Positions 1 through 13,500 of a DNA stretch of 64,000 nucleotides are shown here, in pieces. Below the pieces are notes generated by a model, which worked only from the letters and a program-made list of their open reading frames with translations, searched no databases and was not told the origin of the DNA. This stretch comes from Schistosoma mansoni. Its lineage: Eukaryota; Platyhelminthes; Trematoda; Strigeidida; Schistosomatidae. The DNA lies in the NCBI RefSeq assembly GCF_000237925.1, contig NC_031502.1, positions 25,983,951-26,047,950 on the forward strand, in the 5' to 3' direction. A program made the translations under genes and the position numbers. Within the stretch, counting starts at the first letter, position 1. The number at the start of each line of letters is the position of its first letter.

Positions 1-1262
1 ATGTTAACGTTAAACCAATTATTATTAAGTGGCCCATACAAAACCCTGGAACCTAACACTAGCGTTATAAAAAAGACATGTTATGTCAATAGCTTATATA
101 TATACTTTTTTTCTCGGTTTAATAATAACGTAAAAAGAGTATTTGACACAACTGTACTTGATCCGCATACTCAACACAATTTTTTGCTTCTTAACCGTAT
201 ATTCGTTTCCGTTTTGTGGATTACTCTGATGCACCCTTGGTTACGCACCTAGTTGTAAAAAGCGGTCATCACCGGCTCAAGGTCATGCACTTGATCGATT
301 TTGTTAAAGAGTCCAACTTCTAGCAAGTTCACCCTTTTACATATACGCATTACAAAAGAGTTTTTTGTTTTGTTTTGTTGCTGTTTTCATGGTTCTTCGT
401 ACACAAGATATCTACACTATGTTTATTTCCTTCCAGAATACCAATCCGTTCTGGAGGCCAAGCACTTACATGAACGGAACAATTATCAATTGCATTTATG
501 TATTTCCATTTTGTATCTTATTATTTTATGCAGGCAGTGGAGCAGTTCTTCAGGTTTGCTTGATTTTCACCATTACCTTTGAAGTAGACTCTTCTTTACT
601 TTTTACTTGAGGGCGACTCAAGAGGCAGGTGAGTAAACACCTGATAGCCGGTCTGAGCATGGAAAAATCGTACCTCACCAACATGGTGTTGGGTAGCCCG
701 CTCGCGGCACTTCCTCAGATATTCTTATTCCACATTCTCACACTTTCTCTTGAAAGCACGCAGCAAACCGTCAGCGATAGTTGTAGAAAAGATCACATGC
801 TACAAAGATGACAAGCTGGTAAATGAAGAGACATCCATGGACTATCATTGAAAGCGTTAGTCGTAACTGATTGTAAGTCAAATAGTGAGCGAGTTGATAA
901 TTTCGCCTTGGGATGAGAAATAGAACGAAGGTGTTATCGATAGATAGGTTAATCGAACCGACGTTCCTACGGAAGTCGATTCTAGGGGGAAGCTAATGTA
1001 ACAGCTCAGGTTGGTTGGTTAAGAGTTGACCCCAAACAACCAAGCATATGCTAAAACAGTATTGTTCAAGTATTCATTCACTTCCTTACCTTTTGTAAGC
1101 GTTATATTCCCTACTATCTTATATGGAATGTTGAGAGCCTTTGTTTGTCTGAACAGATAATCCCACGCTCCACTGTGACTGCGCGAAGATCGAAATAAAG
1201 ACCTATTCACTACTTCTCTGGTTTCTTCTATCAATAGCACGAGGGTTACCTATAGGCACGAA

Positions 1263-1342
1263 AGTTGTAGTTGTAGTTGTAGTTGTAGCTGTAGTTGTAG
1301 TTGTAGCTGTAGTTGTAGTTGTAGCTGTAGTTGTAGTTGTAG
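1263..1342. repeat. (GTTGTA)n hexanucleotide microsatellite
   Basis: About 80 bp of GTTGTA/GCTGTA hexamers, read from one or the other strand as a Thr/Ala or Val/Val run. Confidence 0.95.
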
Positions 1343-2049
1343 AACAACAACACGACTGTGGACAAGCTAATGTATTTGAAGTAAAAATTGCAGAATGTGT
1401 TAGTAAATTGTGAGAGAAAAATAGTAAATACTTGGTTTGCAAAATATCAATTAAACGTGATTGTTCTTTTGCAATTGTCAATCAATCGTCTCACAATTCA
1501 CTGTTTCTTCATTTCAATAGCAGTGGCTTTCTGTTTGTGTTGTTTGCTCCTGGAAATTCACGAATTTCTGCTGCTGCTGCCAGACATTCTATTCCTGCCT
1601 CGCCATAAATACAATTTATATAGATATAATTAGTACTACTAGTAGTAGTAGTGTGGTCTACTTATATCTATATAAGTAGTATCTGGTGAGGGTCAGTCAT
1701 AAAATGTATTTTGGCAGAAGATCGATAATGAAAGAACTGAAATGAAGTGCAATTCGTAGGAAAATGCATGAACAATGGATTTAGAGAAGATGAACTGATA
1801 TTTACAGAAGAAACAGTGAAGATTGAGACCATTGGTTGTTATTTTGCAAATTTACTGTTTGTTGTATGGTTATCAGAATTTAGTGAGATAGTCAGTAATT
1901 TTGTGCTTAAATACATTGGATTGTCCCCAGTCGTGTTCTGTTCACTGCAGTAGTACTTCCTGTTGATGACTGTGATGATGTTTGGCTGTGACTGTGTGTT
2001 TGTGGTAGTATGTATGTGATAGTGTGATGTTAGTGGTTTTGAATAAGTA

Positions 2050-2134
2050 TGTCAGTGGTGAGATTCGAACGGACGCCGCTCGAAGGAGGTGCCCGATGCA
2101 GCGCTTTAGACCGCCCGGTCACACAAAACTTATT
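2050..2134 (-). pseudogene. tRNA-Leu-like pseudogene or tRNA-derived SINE remnant
   Basis: The minus strand shows a D-arm/A-box-like GGGCGGTCTAAAGCGC, a long variable-arm-like segment, and a T-arm/B-box GTTCGAATCTC followed by CCACTGACA. The 5' acceptor strand does not pair with the 3' one and the anticodon stem is poor, so a functional tRNA is unlikely. Confidence 0.35.
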
Positions 2135-2289
2135 CATCAATATCAACACTCGATACAATTTTGTTGTCTGTGAGTGGGACTAGGCAAAGGACTGTGACTG
2201 GTCAGTGTTGTGAATGAATAATTAGAAGAATTGTCAAAGTAACACAGGACGGAGTGATAATGTGGAGAGTGTGACTTGGTGGTTGTGTT

Positions 2290-2335
2290 AATGTTTTTGT
2301 TGTTTTTGATGATGATGATGAATTACTGTGATTGT
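2290..2335. repeat. GTT/GAT trinucleotide-rich tract
   Basis: Short run of TTTTTGTTG and (GATGAT)n in a wider G/T-rich block from about 1960 to 2440. Confidence 0.7.
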
Positions 2336-3279
2336 GAGTGTTTGTTTTATTGTATATGTGATAGTCGGTATCGTGTATGATGTGATAATGTGATGGGATT
2401 GATGATGAATAACCCAGGAAATAAAATTTCACTACCTGTATCCAACTGTTTCGAGCCATTTGACATCGTAAACACATTACAGTGTCAAGCTCATCTGGGT
2501 TCTTCTAACTTCCGGACAGACAGATTTATTCATTCTCTTTATATCACATTTTGACCTTGTCAATCTTTTGCTTATGACCCCTAACTGTATTGAATGCTTA
2601 CCCCATTCATTACATGTCGCTAAATTATTTTTATGGCCGGTCCAGATACATGAAGATTAGAGTTGATAAACGGCTTATGTTGGCACAAAATGCCTTAAGA
2701 GTGACAGCCACCATTTAAGGAGAACGGAAAGTTATCATTATTTTCCGGGGTCTAGAATCCTAGCTAATCAAAGCACTTGATGAAGCAATATATTCTTCAG
2801 CTTCCAATCTTGGGTATCGTAGACTACAGTAATTGTGTCCCCGTTTCCTTGGATGTCTTGTGCAATGATAATTTTCCCGAGAAAAATCGCCTCGAGAGAC
2901 TCGTCCGTGATACATAAACACTTACATCACATTGCATTTTCATCAAGTGGCTGGCCAGTACGTCAGCACTTCTAGGAAGCGTTAAGCGAAGAAGTTTCGA
3001 ATGATCTAAGTGTTAGTTGTTCTTGCCTGAGGCAAGTCTTGTGACCGATAGTGGTTCAATTTGAGACGTTTGAGCTTCGTTTTTAAATTTTTCGATAGCG
3101 TTCTGTCGATTTCGTTCTGTAAACTGAGACGAAGGTCAGAGCGCCCTTAAGGATCATGATAATCAGGGGATCATCACGAACCTTGACCATTTTTGGGGTT
3201 TTAAGCACGTTGTGTTCCTCATTGTTTGTAACGCTCATAAATAACAATTTCTAACATGAACAGTCAAGTCTGCACTACA

Positions 3280-3702
3280 GTACTGTGGTATACTTTCTGG
3301 CTAAAATCTGGGAGTTGAACGTAATCACATTCGACTGGGCACAATCACTTATTGTCCCAAAATATAAGAAGGGGTCAAAACCATCATGCGATAACCAGGG
3401 AGGGATTAGTATGACTAAGATAACATCTAAAATACTTGCCTCAATAATAAGACTCGTGAACTGCAAACACGAGAAAATCAGGCTGACTTCAGACTTGGTC
3501 GTGGCTCTATCAACCACATATTGACTATACGTCAGGTTTTAGAGCACTGTTAGAACTGAGTAATAATGCCAGGATGTTTGGGATGCGTTTCTCCTCACCT
3601 AAATGTTAATTGTTGCTTCAAGACTGGCCTGCATTCACACCTGAACTAAGGATAGGGAGCGAAGTAGTCGACAACTTCACTTATCTTGGAAGTCTGATTC
3701 AT
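3280..3702 (+). mobile_element. RTE-b LINE fragment with internal deletion
   Basis: Reads LAKIWELNVITFDWAQSLIV, PKYKKGSKPSCDNQGGISM and then, after a jump, NNARMFGMRFSSPKC and ELRIGSEVVDNFTYLGSLI. These are RT segments of the family seen at 53174-60153. The YADD region between them is missing. The fragment ends directly at a family-A repeat. Confidence 0.85.
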
Positions 3703-3985
3703 ATGCCATTTGTTCCTTCAGGATACTGGATCCAGCCCATGTGCACCATTGGTTTGGAATAAACGTTTTCCAACTACCCTAGGTAGACACTCCACATCCA
3801 CCAACCCGGTTAAAGCGCTGGATATTCGCTTTTCGTCCTCTCACTTTCGTAAACAACGGTAATGCCATGCAGAAGCAGCGACTAGGACTTCTGTGGCAGA
3901 GGCTATATACGCGTGGCCATATGAGGAGATTTCGAGAGGGAGAGAGGACTCTCTTCACTCTCAGCCGTACTAGGGCATTTGTGGG
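3703..3985 (-). mobile_element. Family-A retroposon, 5' half (copy A1)
   Basis: Minus-oriented 5' half of the ~525-bp family A (see the copy at 17005-17527). It is joined to an RTE-b fragment where its 3' half should be. Its 5' end lies 118 bp from the RPUSD4 stop codon. Confidence 0.85.
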
Positions 3986-4102
3986 CACCAAAAGACAAAC
4001 ACAAGTTTACTTGTATATGTTTGTTTATAATACAATGTACAAAAGAATCAAATACATATATAAAACTATTAAGTAATAACATATATAATCCTATGAAACA
4101 AA

Positions 4103-4524
4103 CTATCCATGTAAATACTTTAAATAATATGGTAATTTTAATCCAATACGTTTTAAATTCCTTTGAAAGTGATTAGGTAATGGAGCACTAAATTTAAGAG
4201 GATTTCTTATAAATTTATTCTTAGCCATAGTATTATTACTATGCGAATATTCAAATGATCGAATAAAATCAAAAAATCCTTCATTATTAGTAGAAGACGA
4301 CAACGACGATGAGGATGATGATGGTGGTATATGAAGATGTAAACTTAAAGCATGTAAATGTAAACCAATATAACGAACTTTAGATTGTCTAATATTTAAA
4401 ACTTCTAATAAAGATTTTGGTAAACGTTGTGGTGCTAAATATTCTGCATGAGAATATTTATGATCACCAAGTATAGGAGTGTGTAAACCAAATGCTAAAT
4501 GAGCTCGAATTTGATGTTTTATAC
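4103..4524 (-). CDS. RPUSD4: RPUSD4-like last coding exon
   Basis: 422 bp ending at a TAG stop (4103-4105). It encodes (G)[20 protein letters not shown], then [20 protein letters not shown] and [18 protein letters not shown], a Ser-rich insert, and a C-terminal segment ending [10 protein letters not shown]. The K-H-Q-I-R-x-H-L and P-I-L-G-D-x-K-Y blocks are diagnostic for RluA/RPUSD enzymes. The Ser run comes from a short TCA/TCG tract. Downstream is AT-rich 3' flank and then a family-A fragment at 3703-3985. Confidence 0.93.
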
Positions 4525-7500
4525 CTAGAAAAAATAAATAGAAAGATGATAAGACAATGTGTAGAAAGTGTGATATTTAAATAAGAACACATAATGATAG
4601 AAAGAAACCATCCTAATGTAACAGATTTAGGATGGATGTTGTTAGATTGTTGCATGAAAATTCAAAACCTAATGACTAACAAAAGCCTCCAAATGCCCTG
4701 GTACGGTCGAGAGTGAGAAGAGTCGGCTCTCCCTCTCCAAATGCTCTCACATGTCCACGCGTATATAGCCTCTGTCAGGGAAGTCCTACTCACTGCCTTC
4801 TCACAGTGGCGGGGTGTTGTTCACGAAATTGAGAGGACGAAAAGCGAACATATAGCGCTTTAGCCAGGTTAGTGGATGTGGAGTGTCCACCTAGGGGAGT
4901 TGGAAAACCCTAATTACAAACCAATGATCCATATGGGCTGGCTCCAGTATCTTGAGGGAACAAATGGAGTATCAATCAATCGTTGGTCACCGGCTACCAT
5001 GGGACTGCATCTCCACACGATGCTCCAATGCCTTGTTTGTGGATCAGACCATTAGGTCAAAGGCTCCAGGAGTGGTCCTTTAAGAAAACCACCTACTTCA
5101 GTTTGGGCACATAGGCAGTATTACAGCCCTTACACAAGTTGAATGAGATTTGTGTGGCGCATATATATCTGGTGCTTCCTTGTACCAATATTCATGTGTT
5201 TAAATAAATAAATAAACAACATGGCTCAGACTATAAGTTAGTGACTCCAAGCACTGATGTCACGTTTTGGTTTGGCAGCCCCTAACTCTCTTCCGACCAT
5301 CCCCTACACTAGTCAGCATAGCGCGTCGTGGTAATCGGTGTTCAGGCATACGTAACACGTGGCCTAACCATCTCAGTCGATGAAGATTCATCACCTCATC
5401 AACTGATTTACCATCATTCCCTAACACTCTGTGTCTAACCTTACTATTACTTACCCGGTGATCCCATCAGATGTGAGAAATATTTCTAAGACATCTGTGG
5501 TCAACTAGAACACTAGCATGCACTGGAAAATTGTCTTTTCTCGAAATGATAGCCATTACTTTTTAACTGATCAAGTCGAAATAGTAGTAGTCCAACATTT
5601 TCACTGTCAAGTCAATATATACAAACATAATTTAACAGTTGAATTTTTGAGTCAATTAAAGCTAGAGCACTATGGAATAATTGGAAACAATGGACCGCTG
5701 CTTCATCCTAATATGGAACTCCTTAATAGTACACATCCACGATCCGGCTCATGAGATTCAAACCCGCGATAACATATTGGTCTACAGGGTTCACTTACTT
5801 ACGCCTGTTACCCCTCGTCGAGTAGCATAGGCCGCTCACCAGCATTCTCCATCCAACTCTGTCTTGAGCCTTCCTTTCCAGTTCATTCCAGTTTACATTC
5901 ATCTCTTTCATATCTACTTCTATTTCTTGGAGTAATGTGTTCTTTGGCCTTCTTTTCCGTTTCCCTTCCGGATTCCAAGTTAGGGATTTCCTTGTAATGC
6001 ACATTGGTGATTTCTTTAATATATATTCTATCCACTTCCAACGTTTTTTCCTAATTTCCTCTTCATCTGGAAGCTGGTTTGTCCTCTCTCATAAAACGCT
6101 GTTGCTGATAGTATCCGGTCAGTGAATGTTGAGTATTTTACGAAGACAACTATTTATAAATACTTGTACCTTCTTGACGATGGATGTAGTAGTTCTCCAT
6201 ATTTCAGCTCCGTACAGTAGGACTGACTGTCTTGACGTTCGTATTGAAGATTCTCACTTTGAAATTAGTTGACAGTTATTTTGAGTTCCATATGTTGTTC
6301 AATCGTAGAACTGTTGTCCTTTCTTTGCCAATCCTCGTCTTTACATCTGCATCCGATCCTCCTTGTTTATCAACGATCCTTCCCAGGTACGTGAATGTTT
6401 CCACCTTTTCCAGAGTTTCGCCATCAAGTATGATTGGATTGGTGTTCTCTGTGTTGTATTTGAGAACCTTGCTTTTTTCTTTATGAATGTAGAGGCATAT
6501 CGATGCAGAGGCTGCTGCACATTGTCGATCTAAACAAACCATATATCATGAAGACAAGGTAAACCATATAAAACACAATACCTTTATAGAATTAAGCAAT
6601 GTATAAAAATCAAAAAACAAACCAGTCAATGTAGAACAAAGCATTAATGCAGCATTATTTTGTTTATCTATTAAATTATACCAAGTTGTCGGTTGATTAT
6701 TATTTGTACGCATTTTATCATAAAGTACAGTGAAAGCATCGGTTACATCATATTCATTTGCTTCATTATCTATATCTAATTGTGTTTGTTTACAAGTTAA
6801 TTCTTGTAGACGACGATTTAGTTGAGGAGTACACATCTAAAAAAATAATAAAAGAGGCAATGAAAAGAAAAAACAAATAACTAATACACATCATTATCAG
6901 AATGGGGTGCCCCCAAATGCCCTGGTACGACCGAGAGTGAGGAGAGTCCGCTCTCTCTCGAAATGCTCTCACATGGCCACGCGAATATATAGCCTCTGCC
7001 ACAAAAGTCCTACTCACTGCATTCTCATAGTGGCAGGGGTGTTGTTTACGAAATTGAGAGGACGAAAAGCGAATGTCCGGCGCTTTAAACGGGTTGGTGG
7101 ACACCGAAAGTCCACCTAGGAGAGTTGGAAAACCCTGATTCCAAACCAATGGTGCACATGGGCTGACTCCAGTATCCTGAAGGAACAAATGGAGTATCAA
7201 TCAATCGTTGGTCACCGGCTACCATGGGACTGCATCTCCTCACAATGCTCCACTGCCTTGTAGATTAAACCTTCAAGTTAAAGGCTCCGGGTGTGGCCCC
7301 CTAAGAAAATCACCTGCTTCAATCTGGGCACCTGGGCAGTATCACAGCCCTCACAAAAATCAAATGAGATTTGTGCGGCGCATATTTATCTGGTGCTCCC
7401 TTGTACCAATATTTATGTGTTTAAATAAATAAATAAATATCAGAAGGGAGTTTTGTGGGGATTTTAGTAATTTAATAGTTGAATTCATGAGTCATGATGA

Positions 7501-10500
7501 GTCCCATAATAGGACGAAACCATCGTCCAGTGCTTCCAGGTTTTCTCTTTCTGATAATAATAATCATCATGTGATCGCTAGTGATTGACATCAAAAGGTA
7601 TTTCCTGTGGTTGAATCGGAAAGCTGTGACCAGTGGAGTTCAACTGTATCTGTTGTGAGATAGTAACTTACGGAAGACAATAGTGGACAGTGGCGAATGT
7701 CATAGATTGATTAAAGTTAGACAATCACACCATTTGGATGCCGGCCGGCCCAGTGGTCTAGAGGTTAAATGTCCGCGCGCGAGACCTCCCTACGCTAATT
7801 TTATGTTTGACATGCTGATTTATCCAAGCCTTTTACAACGCTATGCCTAGCAAGAAGACTAAAGGTGAACAAGAAGCTAGACTATCAAAACTACGATCAT
7901 AATGAATATAACTCAAGTATAAACATAAGAAACAGGATTACTGAAGAGAGATAATGGGTGGTGATTTCGGATGGGTTAATAATTTGTTTACTCATAAGAA
8001 CTTATAGTAGCATTGAGTCTTAAGCACACAATTCTCATAACCGAACAAGAGACGACGGGGAAAATAGATATTCAACATTTAACGCGGAGAAAAACCCAAT
8101 AATGGAAAAGGCGGGAAAGGAGGATTACATTAATTCAAATTAATCGAATGACATGACTAGGCCTTGCAGGCATGATCAATCTTGTTTACGCTATACCTCT
8201 TATTCACATTAAATATATTGTTCTATCTCCAGCCTAAATGTGTTCTCCATCATAAATAGGAGATTGTTACGATACGATGAATCGATGCAGACAATGATGT
8301 GACTTCCACGTAAGATTTTATAGGTTAGACAGTTACATCATGAAAAATCTACAATTTTAGGATTAGGTCTATTATTAAGGCAGTAACTAATAACAAAGTA
8401 GACCATAATTCTACAAACTCACGGATGAGTGGATTTCTAACCAAACATGTGGCCTTATGACGGTATACGATCTTTCGAATGACATGTGATCCATTTAGGT
8501 TTTTCCAGTGTATAATCCAATAAGTGACTAACTAAGAGATGAGTTATCGAAGTCCCGGAATGAATCTACAACTCGTAGGGCCCAGGTGCCCAAACCGAAG
8601 TAGGTTGTCCTCTTACGAGGCTACACCCCAGAACCTTTGACCTGAAGAACTAATCCACAAGGCAGTAGACGTAGTTCCATAGTAGCCAGTCACCAAAAAT
8701 TGGTTCGTACGTCATTTGTCCCTTTAGAATCCTGAGGCCAACGTGCATCATTGGTTTGGAATGAGGGTTTCCCAACTCTCCTAGGTGGATCCTCAATATC
8801 CACCAAATCCGGTTAGAGCACCAAACACTCGCTTTCTTTACTCTTAATTCCGTAAACAACAGTGATGCCGCAAGAGGGAAGTTAGTAGGACTTTCCTGAC
8901 AATGGCTGTAAACGTGTGGCCATGTGAGAGCGTTCGGAAGGGAGAGTTGACTTTCCCCACTCTTGGCCGTACCGGGGCATTTGGGGGCGAACAACTTCAT
9001 AACTAAATAAACATCTTAATTACTTCTATTGGACAATATCTGACGGCAATCTTAACTGATGATCCTCTTCTAATGTTATCTTGATAAGAACAGATAATAA
9101 TCTTAATAAAAATGACATATTATAATAACAATGAAAGTGTTTATTTGTTTTTAATTAAACAATATTGATTAAGAATGACATTCATCTCAATATAAACCCG
9201 GTTAACAGTATAGCGGTGTGTGCCACTGATGTTGACAGATATAAGTAGTATATATCATCAGTCGAAAGTGAAATGCCTGGAGGTAGAAGGTTATGAAGAT
9301 CGGAGGAAAGAGAACGTGAACAGAGAGTGATTGGTGTGAAAATGGAAGAACAATGAAGTCTGAGACAATTGATTGACATTTTGTAAATGAAGTATTTACT
9401 GTATGATTCCCAAATTTTACTAAGACGTTCTGTGGATTTACTATTCAAATACATTCGATTATCCCAGCTTGTGTTCTAGTTCACTAACAGTATTAGTGGT
9501 TAGTCAGTCAGTCAGCTAAAACGTAGGACCAGGCACATATATGCATCGGTCCAAGTTGCCATATCTCGTTAGCACAACAAGATGAACACCGAATTCATGG
9601 AAGTAGTTAAGTTAGTGGTGGTAATATAGAAAAGAAAGGTTGTATATAAGGATATAGTATAGCAAGGAAGAAAGATATGAAGCAATTTTAATCTCAAGGT
9701 TTAAGGGAAGACAAAGATTGTATACACCTACACCATTGTGATCGATTCTGAGCCATGTCACACACAGTCTCCGACCATTGATTACGATAGTCACGCGGAC
9801 CCCAACCAGATAGTCTGCATCTACCAACATGGCTCAGACTAGAAGTTAGTGACTTTAATCTCTGATGCCATCGATTATATACATGATTAGAGGGCAAAAA
9901 CAAACAATTAACATAATAAAAGGCATAAATATATCAACTAATGTACTACTGCTATATCTGAAGCGTTTCGAATTCACTAGTTAACGAACGGAACAAAGAC
10001 TTGCGACCAAAGACCGATAAGCTAGCTACTATTCTGATGCGTCCCAGACCCAGCTAACTAGAGTAAGAAGTTCAAGTTGGAAACGGGGGAAAATATATTC
10101 CGTAGCAGCCAGAAGCACAGCAATCGTAAGGGGAAAAAATCAAACGTATATATACAGCAATAAATTGTCCCTGGGCAGGATTACAAAATAGCACACACTC
10201 AAAGATACAACGGACCAATAGCGTTTAAGATATTTTACAAGTGGGAAATTCGACTCGAAGGTGAAAAGAGCGCTTTTGGTGCGGAAACAAAGAAATTCAA
10301 ATTTTCAAAATAAAATTACAGAATTAAGCCATTTACCAAGTAAGTTCCGGGGGATTTGACATCCCCAACAACTACAATCATTATTAGTTAAAATGAGCTT
10401 GTGTAATCCATCCTAACCAAGTGGTAGTCTATGTTTACTTACACAATTCAATGCAACATTCAGTAATAATACTAATCTTGGTCTAATCTTTGAAATGTAT

Positions 10501-13500
10501 CTTGATGTCCGTCAATTAGATTTAAAAATGAAATAATTTTTTTTAAGTTTTACAGCTAATTTCAGAGAGATACCTGATACGTAGTAAGATGTCATTCCAC
10601 GCTGCCTCGGGGTGGATACAACTTACATGACTGCCTAACTGTTTTTTCTAGTTGTTCCTGAGATATATTCTTAGTTTGCCTATCATTAAGTAGAACCCTA
10701 AGAGGTTTCGCTGCAGTGTTTTTCCTACGTCCAGTAAGACGCAGACAGATACGTGCTCGTACTAGAGCTCCAGAATGAGCGACAGTTTTCTATCGAGCCC
10801 CTCTATCGGTGGCTGATAGCGATATGATCTAGTTGAGTCCAGCGTTGGGACGAATTCAGGGGGTCACCATGTCAAAAGATGTTTTTCCTTATGCTTAAAG
10901 TTAGTATTTGCAAAAAACAAGCGAAGGTGCATCCACTCTTTGTGTTCTACCAAATTCTAATCTTCTGAATTCTTTATGTCTCTATCTTTTTTTTCTCTCC
11001 AAATTTATTTCATTGGATTATACTCCTTCAATAACATCTTCAAATCCTAATCTTTCACATTATGCTTATAATCTTACTACTTCTACCACTATATAAACAA
11101 AGGGAAAAGCAAGACTCTCCGATACAATACAACATGCACCAATCAAATTACACTTGACGGAGAAGCTTTAGAGGATGTGAAAACCTTTACATATCTGGGC
11201 AGGATCATTGATGAACACATTGGATCTGATGCAGATGTGGTGTGGGTCGGTAAAGCGAGAGCAGCATATTTACAATTGAAATATATCTGGAACTCAAAAC
11301 AGTTGTCGACCGAAACACCAAGATCAGAATTTTCAATACAAATGTCAAGACAGCTCTACTGTAGGAAGCCGAGACGTGGAGAACTACGAAAGCCATCATC
11401 CAGAAGATACAGATGTTTATTAACAGTTGTCTACGCAAAATACTTCGGATCCGATGGCCAGACACTATCAGCAACAAGTTACTGTGGGAGACAACAAACC
11501 AGATTTCAGCGGAGGGAGAAATCAGGAAGAAGTGCTGGAAGTGGATAGGGCACACTTTGAGAAAATCACCCAATTGTGTCACAAGACAAGCCCTCACATG
11601 GAATCCTGAAGGTCAAAGGAGAAGAGGAAGACCAAAGAACACATTGTGCCGAGAAATGAAGACAGATATAAAAAGAATCAACAACAATTGGATAGAACTA
11701 GAAAGGAAGGTGGAGGACAGAGTGGGTTGGAGAAAGCTGGTTGGCGGCGTAAGTAAGTACATCTACCACTATGGGATTTAAATCGACAACTCTTCATCTC
11801 TGTGCTAATGTGATATGGCAACTCGAACTGATACGTACGAAGTTCTACATTCTGACTGACTGACTGACGTAGTTGGAAAGAAACTTTATCAGGAATAAAT
11901 TGTGAATAGATTATTTATTTATTTATTTATAGAAAAGAAGAACAAGAAAACCATTCATTTACTTTACGAATTCCATTGAAATTCCGTTCAACTAATGGTA
12001 ATTGAATATAACCATAATCGGATCTTGGTATACCAACAGTAATACATAAATAATCTTTTTTAATCCAACGTCTTGAAAATGCTTCTTGAAGTTTTAATGC
12101 AGAATCTTTATTTCTTATAAATAGAAAATAATGTAAATGACAAATAGTTATGAATATTATTGATAGTATTACAAGAGAGATAAATCAATACATAGTAAGC
12201 CCCCAAATACCTTGGTACGGCCGAAAGTGAAGAGAGTCAGTTTTCCCTCTCCAAATACTCTCACATGGCCACGCGAATATATAGCCTCTGCCAAGGAAGT
12301 CCTACTCACTGCCTTCTCGCACCCCGGGTGTTGTTTACGAAATTGAGAGGACCAATGCTCCACATGGGCTCCTGAATCCTGAGGGAAGAAAAGGCGTATG
12401 AATCAATCGTTGGTGACCGACTACTATGGGACTGCATCTCCATAAGATGCTTCACTGCCTTGTGGACTAGGCCTTCAGGTCAAAGGGTCCGGGTGTGGCC
12501 GCCTAAGAAAACCACCTGTTTCAGTCTGGGCACCTGGGCAATATCACAGCCCTCATACAAATCAAATGAGATTTGTGAGGCGCATATTTATCTGGTGCTC
12601 TTTTGTACCAATATTTATGTGTTTAAATAAATAAATAATATATAGTAAACACTGGCTCAGTGGTCTATCGGTTTAGTGCTCTGGCGCGAGACTGGTAGGT
12701 CCTGGGTTCGAAACACGCTCGCGAGGCGGGATCGTGGATGCTCACTGCTGAGGAGTCCCATAATAGAACGAAATAGCCGTCCAGTGCTTCCAAGTTCTCC
12801 ATGGTGGTCTAGCTTCAATTGACTCATGATTTCAACTGTGAAAACATTGGAATAGTTTCTGTTATACATGAAAGACACTAATTAAAAATTGTTTCAATGT
12901 TTTTCGGATCATAAAACAGTCAGATTAACTACAAAGCTCTGAACTACACTTGTAAAACTTGACCTTTTTCAAGAAAAAAATTTCGATATGTCTGTTTGAT
13001 TATCACTGTCTTTGAATAATTACTCTTATTCGAATGGTAAAACCTCATAAAAACCTGGCTGGCAGCGCAATCCAGGACAAAGAGCGTTTCATCCCATTCG
13101 GGACTCATCATCAACTGGATGTACCTGCATCTCAGAGTTGATGTTCACTATGGGACTTGAATCCAGTACTTTTCGCTTCAAACGCCATCGCGTTATTCAC
13201 TTAGCGACTGATTCCTGATAGCCAATAGCATGTACGATCGGGCGAAGTTGAAATTCACTTAGTAATGTATGTTTGAATCTTCCCATTAATGTTTAGGACT
13301 GCAATTGATCAGTCTCTTATTGGTATGTGTGCGTACCAAGTGCATATAAATGTTATATATGTTTGTGTACAGTTACGCTGGATGTATGAGAAGGTCTTAT
13401 TGAAGAGACTATCAGAAAAAATCACAACAACCTTGGTATGAGAAATTCGAATAAATCAGAGGGGGTTTTGTGGAGAATTTAGTATTTTCATAGTTAAAAT

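Larger units (their letters stand above)
1..3279. other. Gene-poor left end with simple repeats
   Basis: No open frame looks like a recognisable protein. A minus-strand stretch at 1019-1240 reads for 73 codons but matches nothing I know. The block contains the microsatellites and tRNA-like remnant listed separately. The rest is AT-rich sequence with no structure I can support. Confidence 0.6.

Noticed and set aside
1263-1342. CRISPR-like regular repeat
   Set aside because: It is a hexanucleotide microsatellite with no spacers, in an animal genome.
2202-2477. 91-codon minus-strand frame rich in Thr, His and Ser
   Set aside because: Composition comes from GTT/GAT repeats; no splice signals or family match.
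6790-7200. 136-codon minus-strand frame
   Set aside because: It is family-A antisense sequence plus intron; other copies do not keep the frame.
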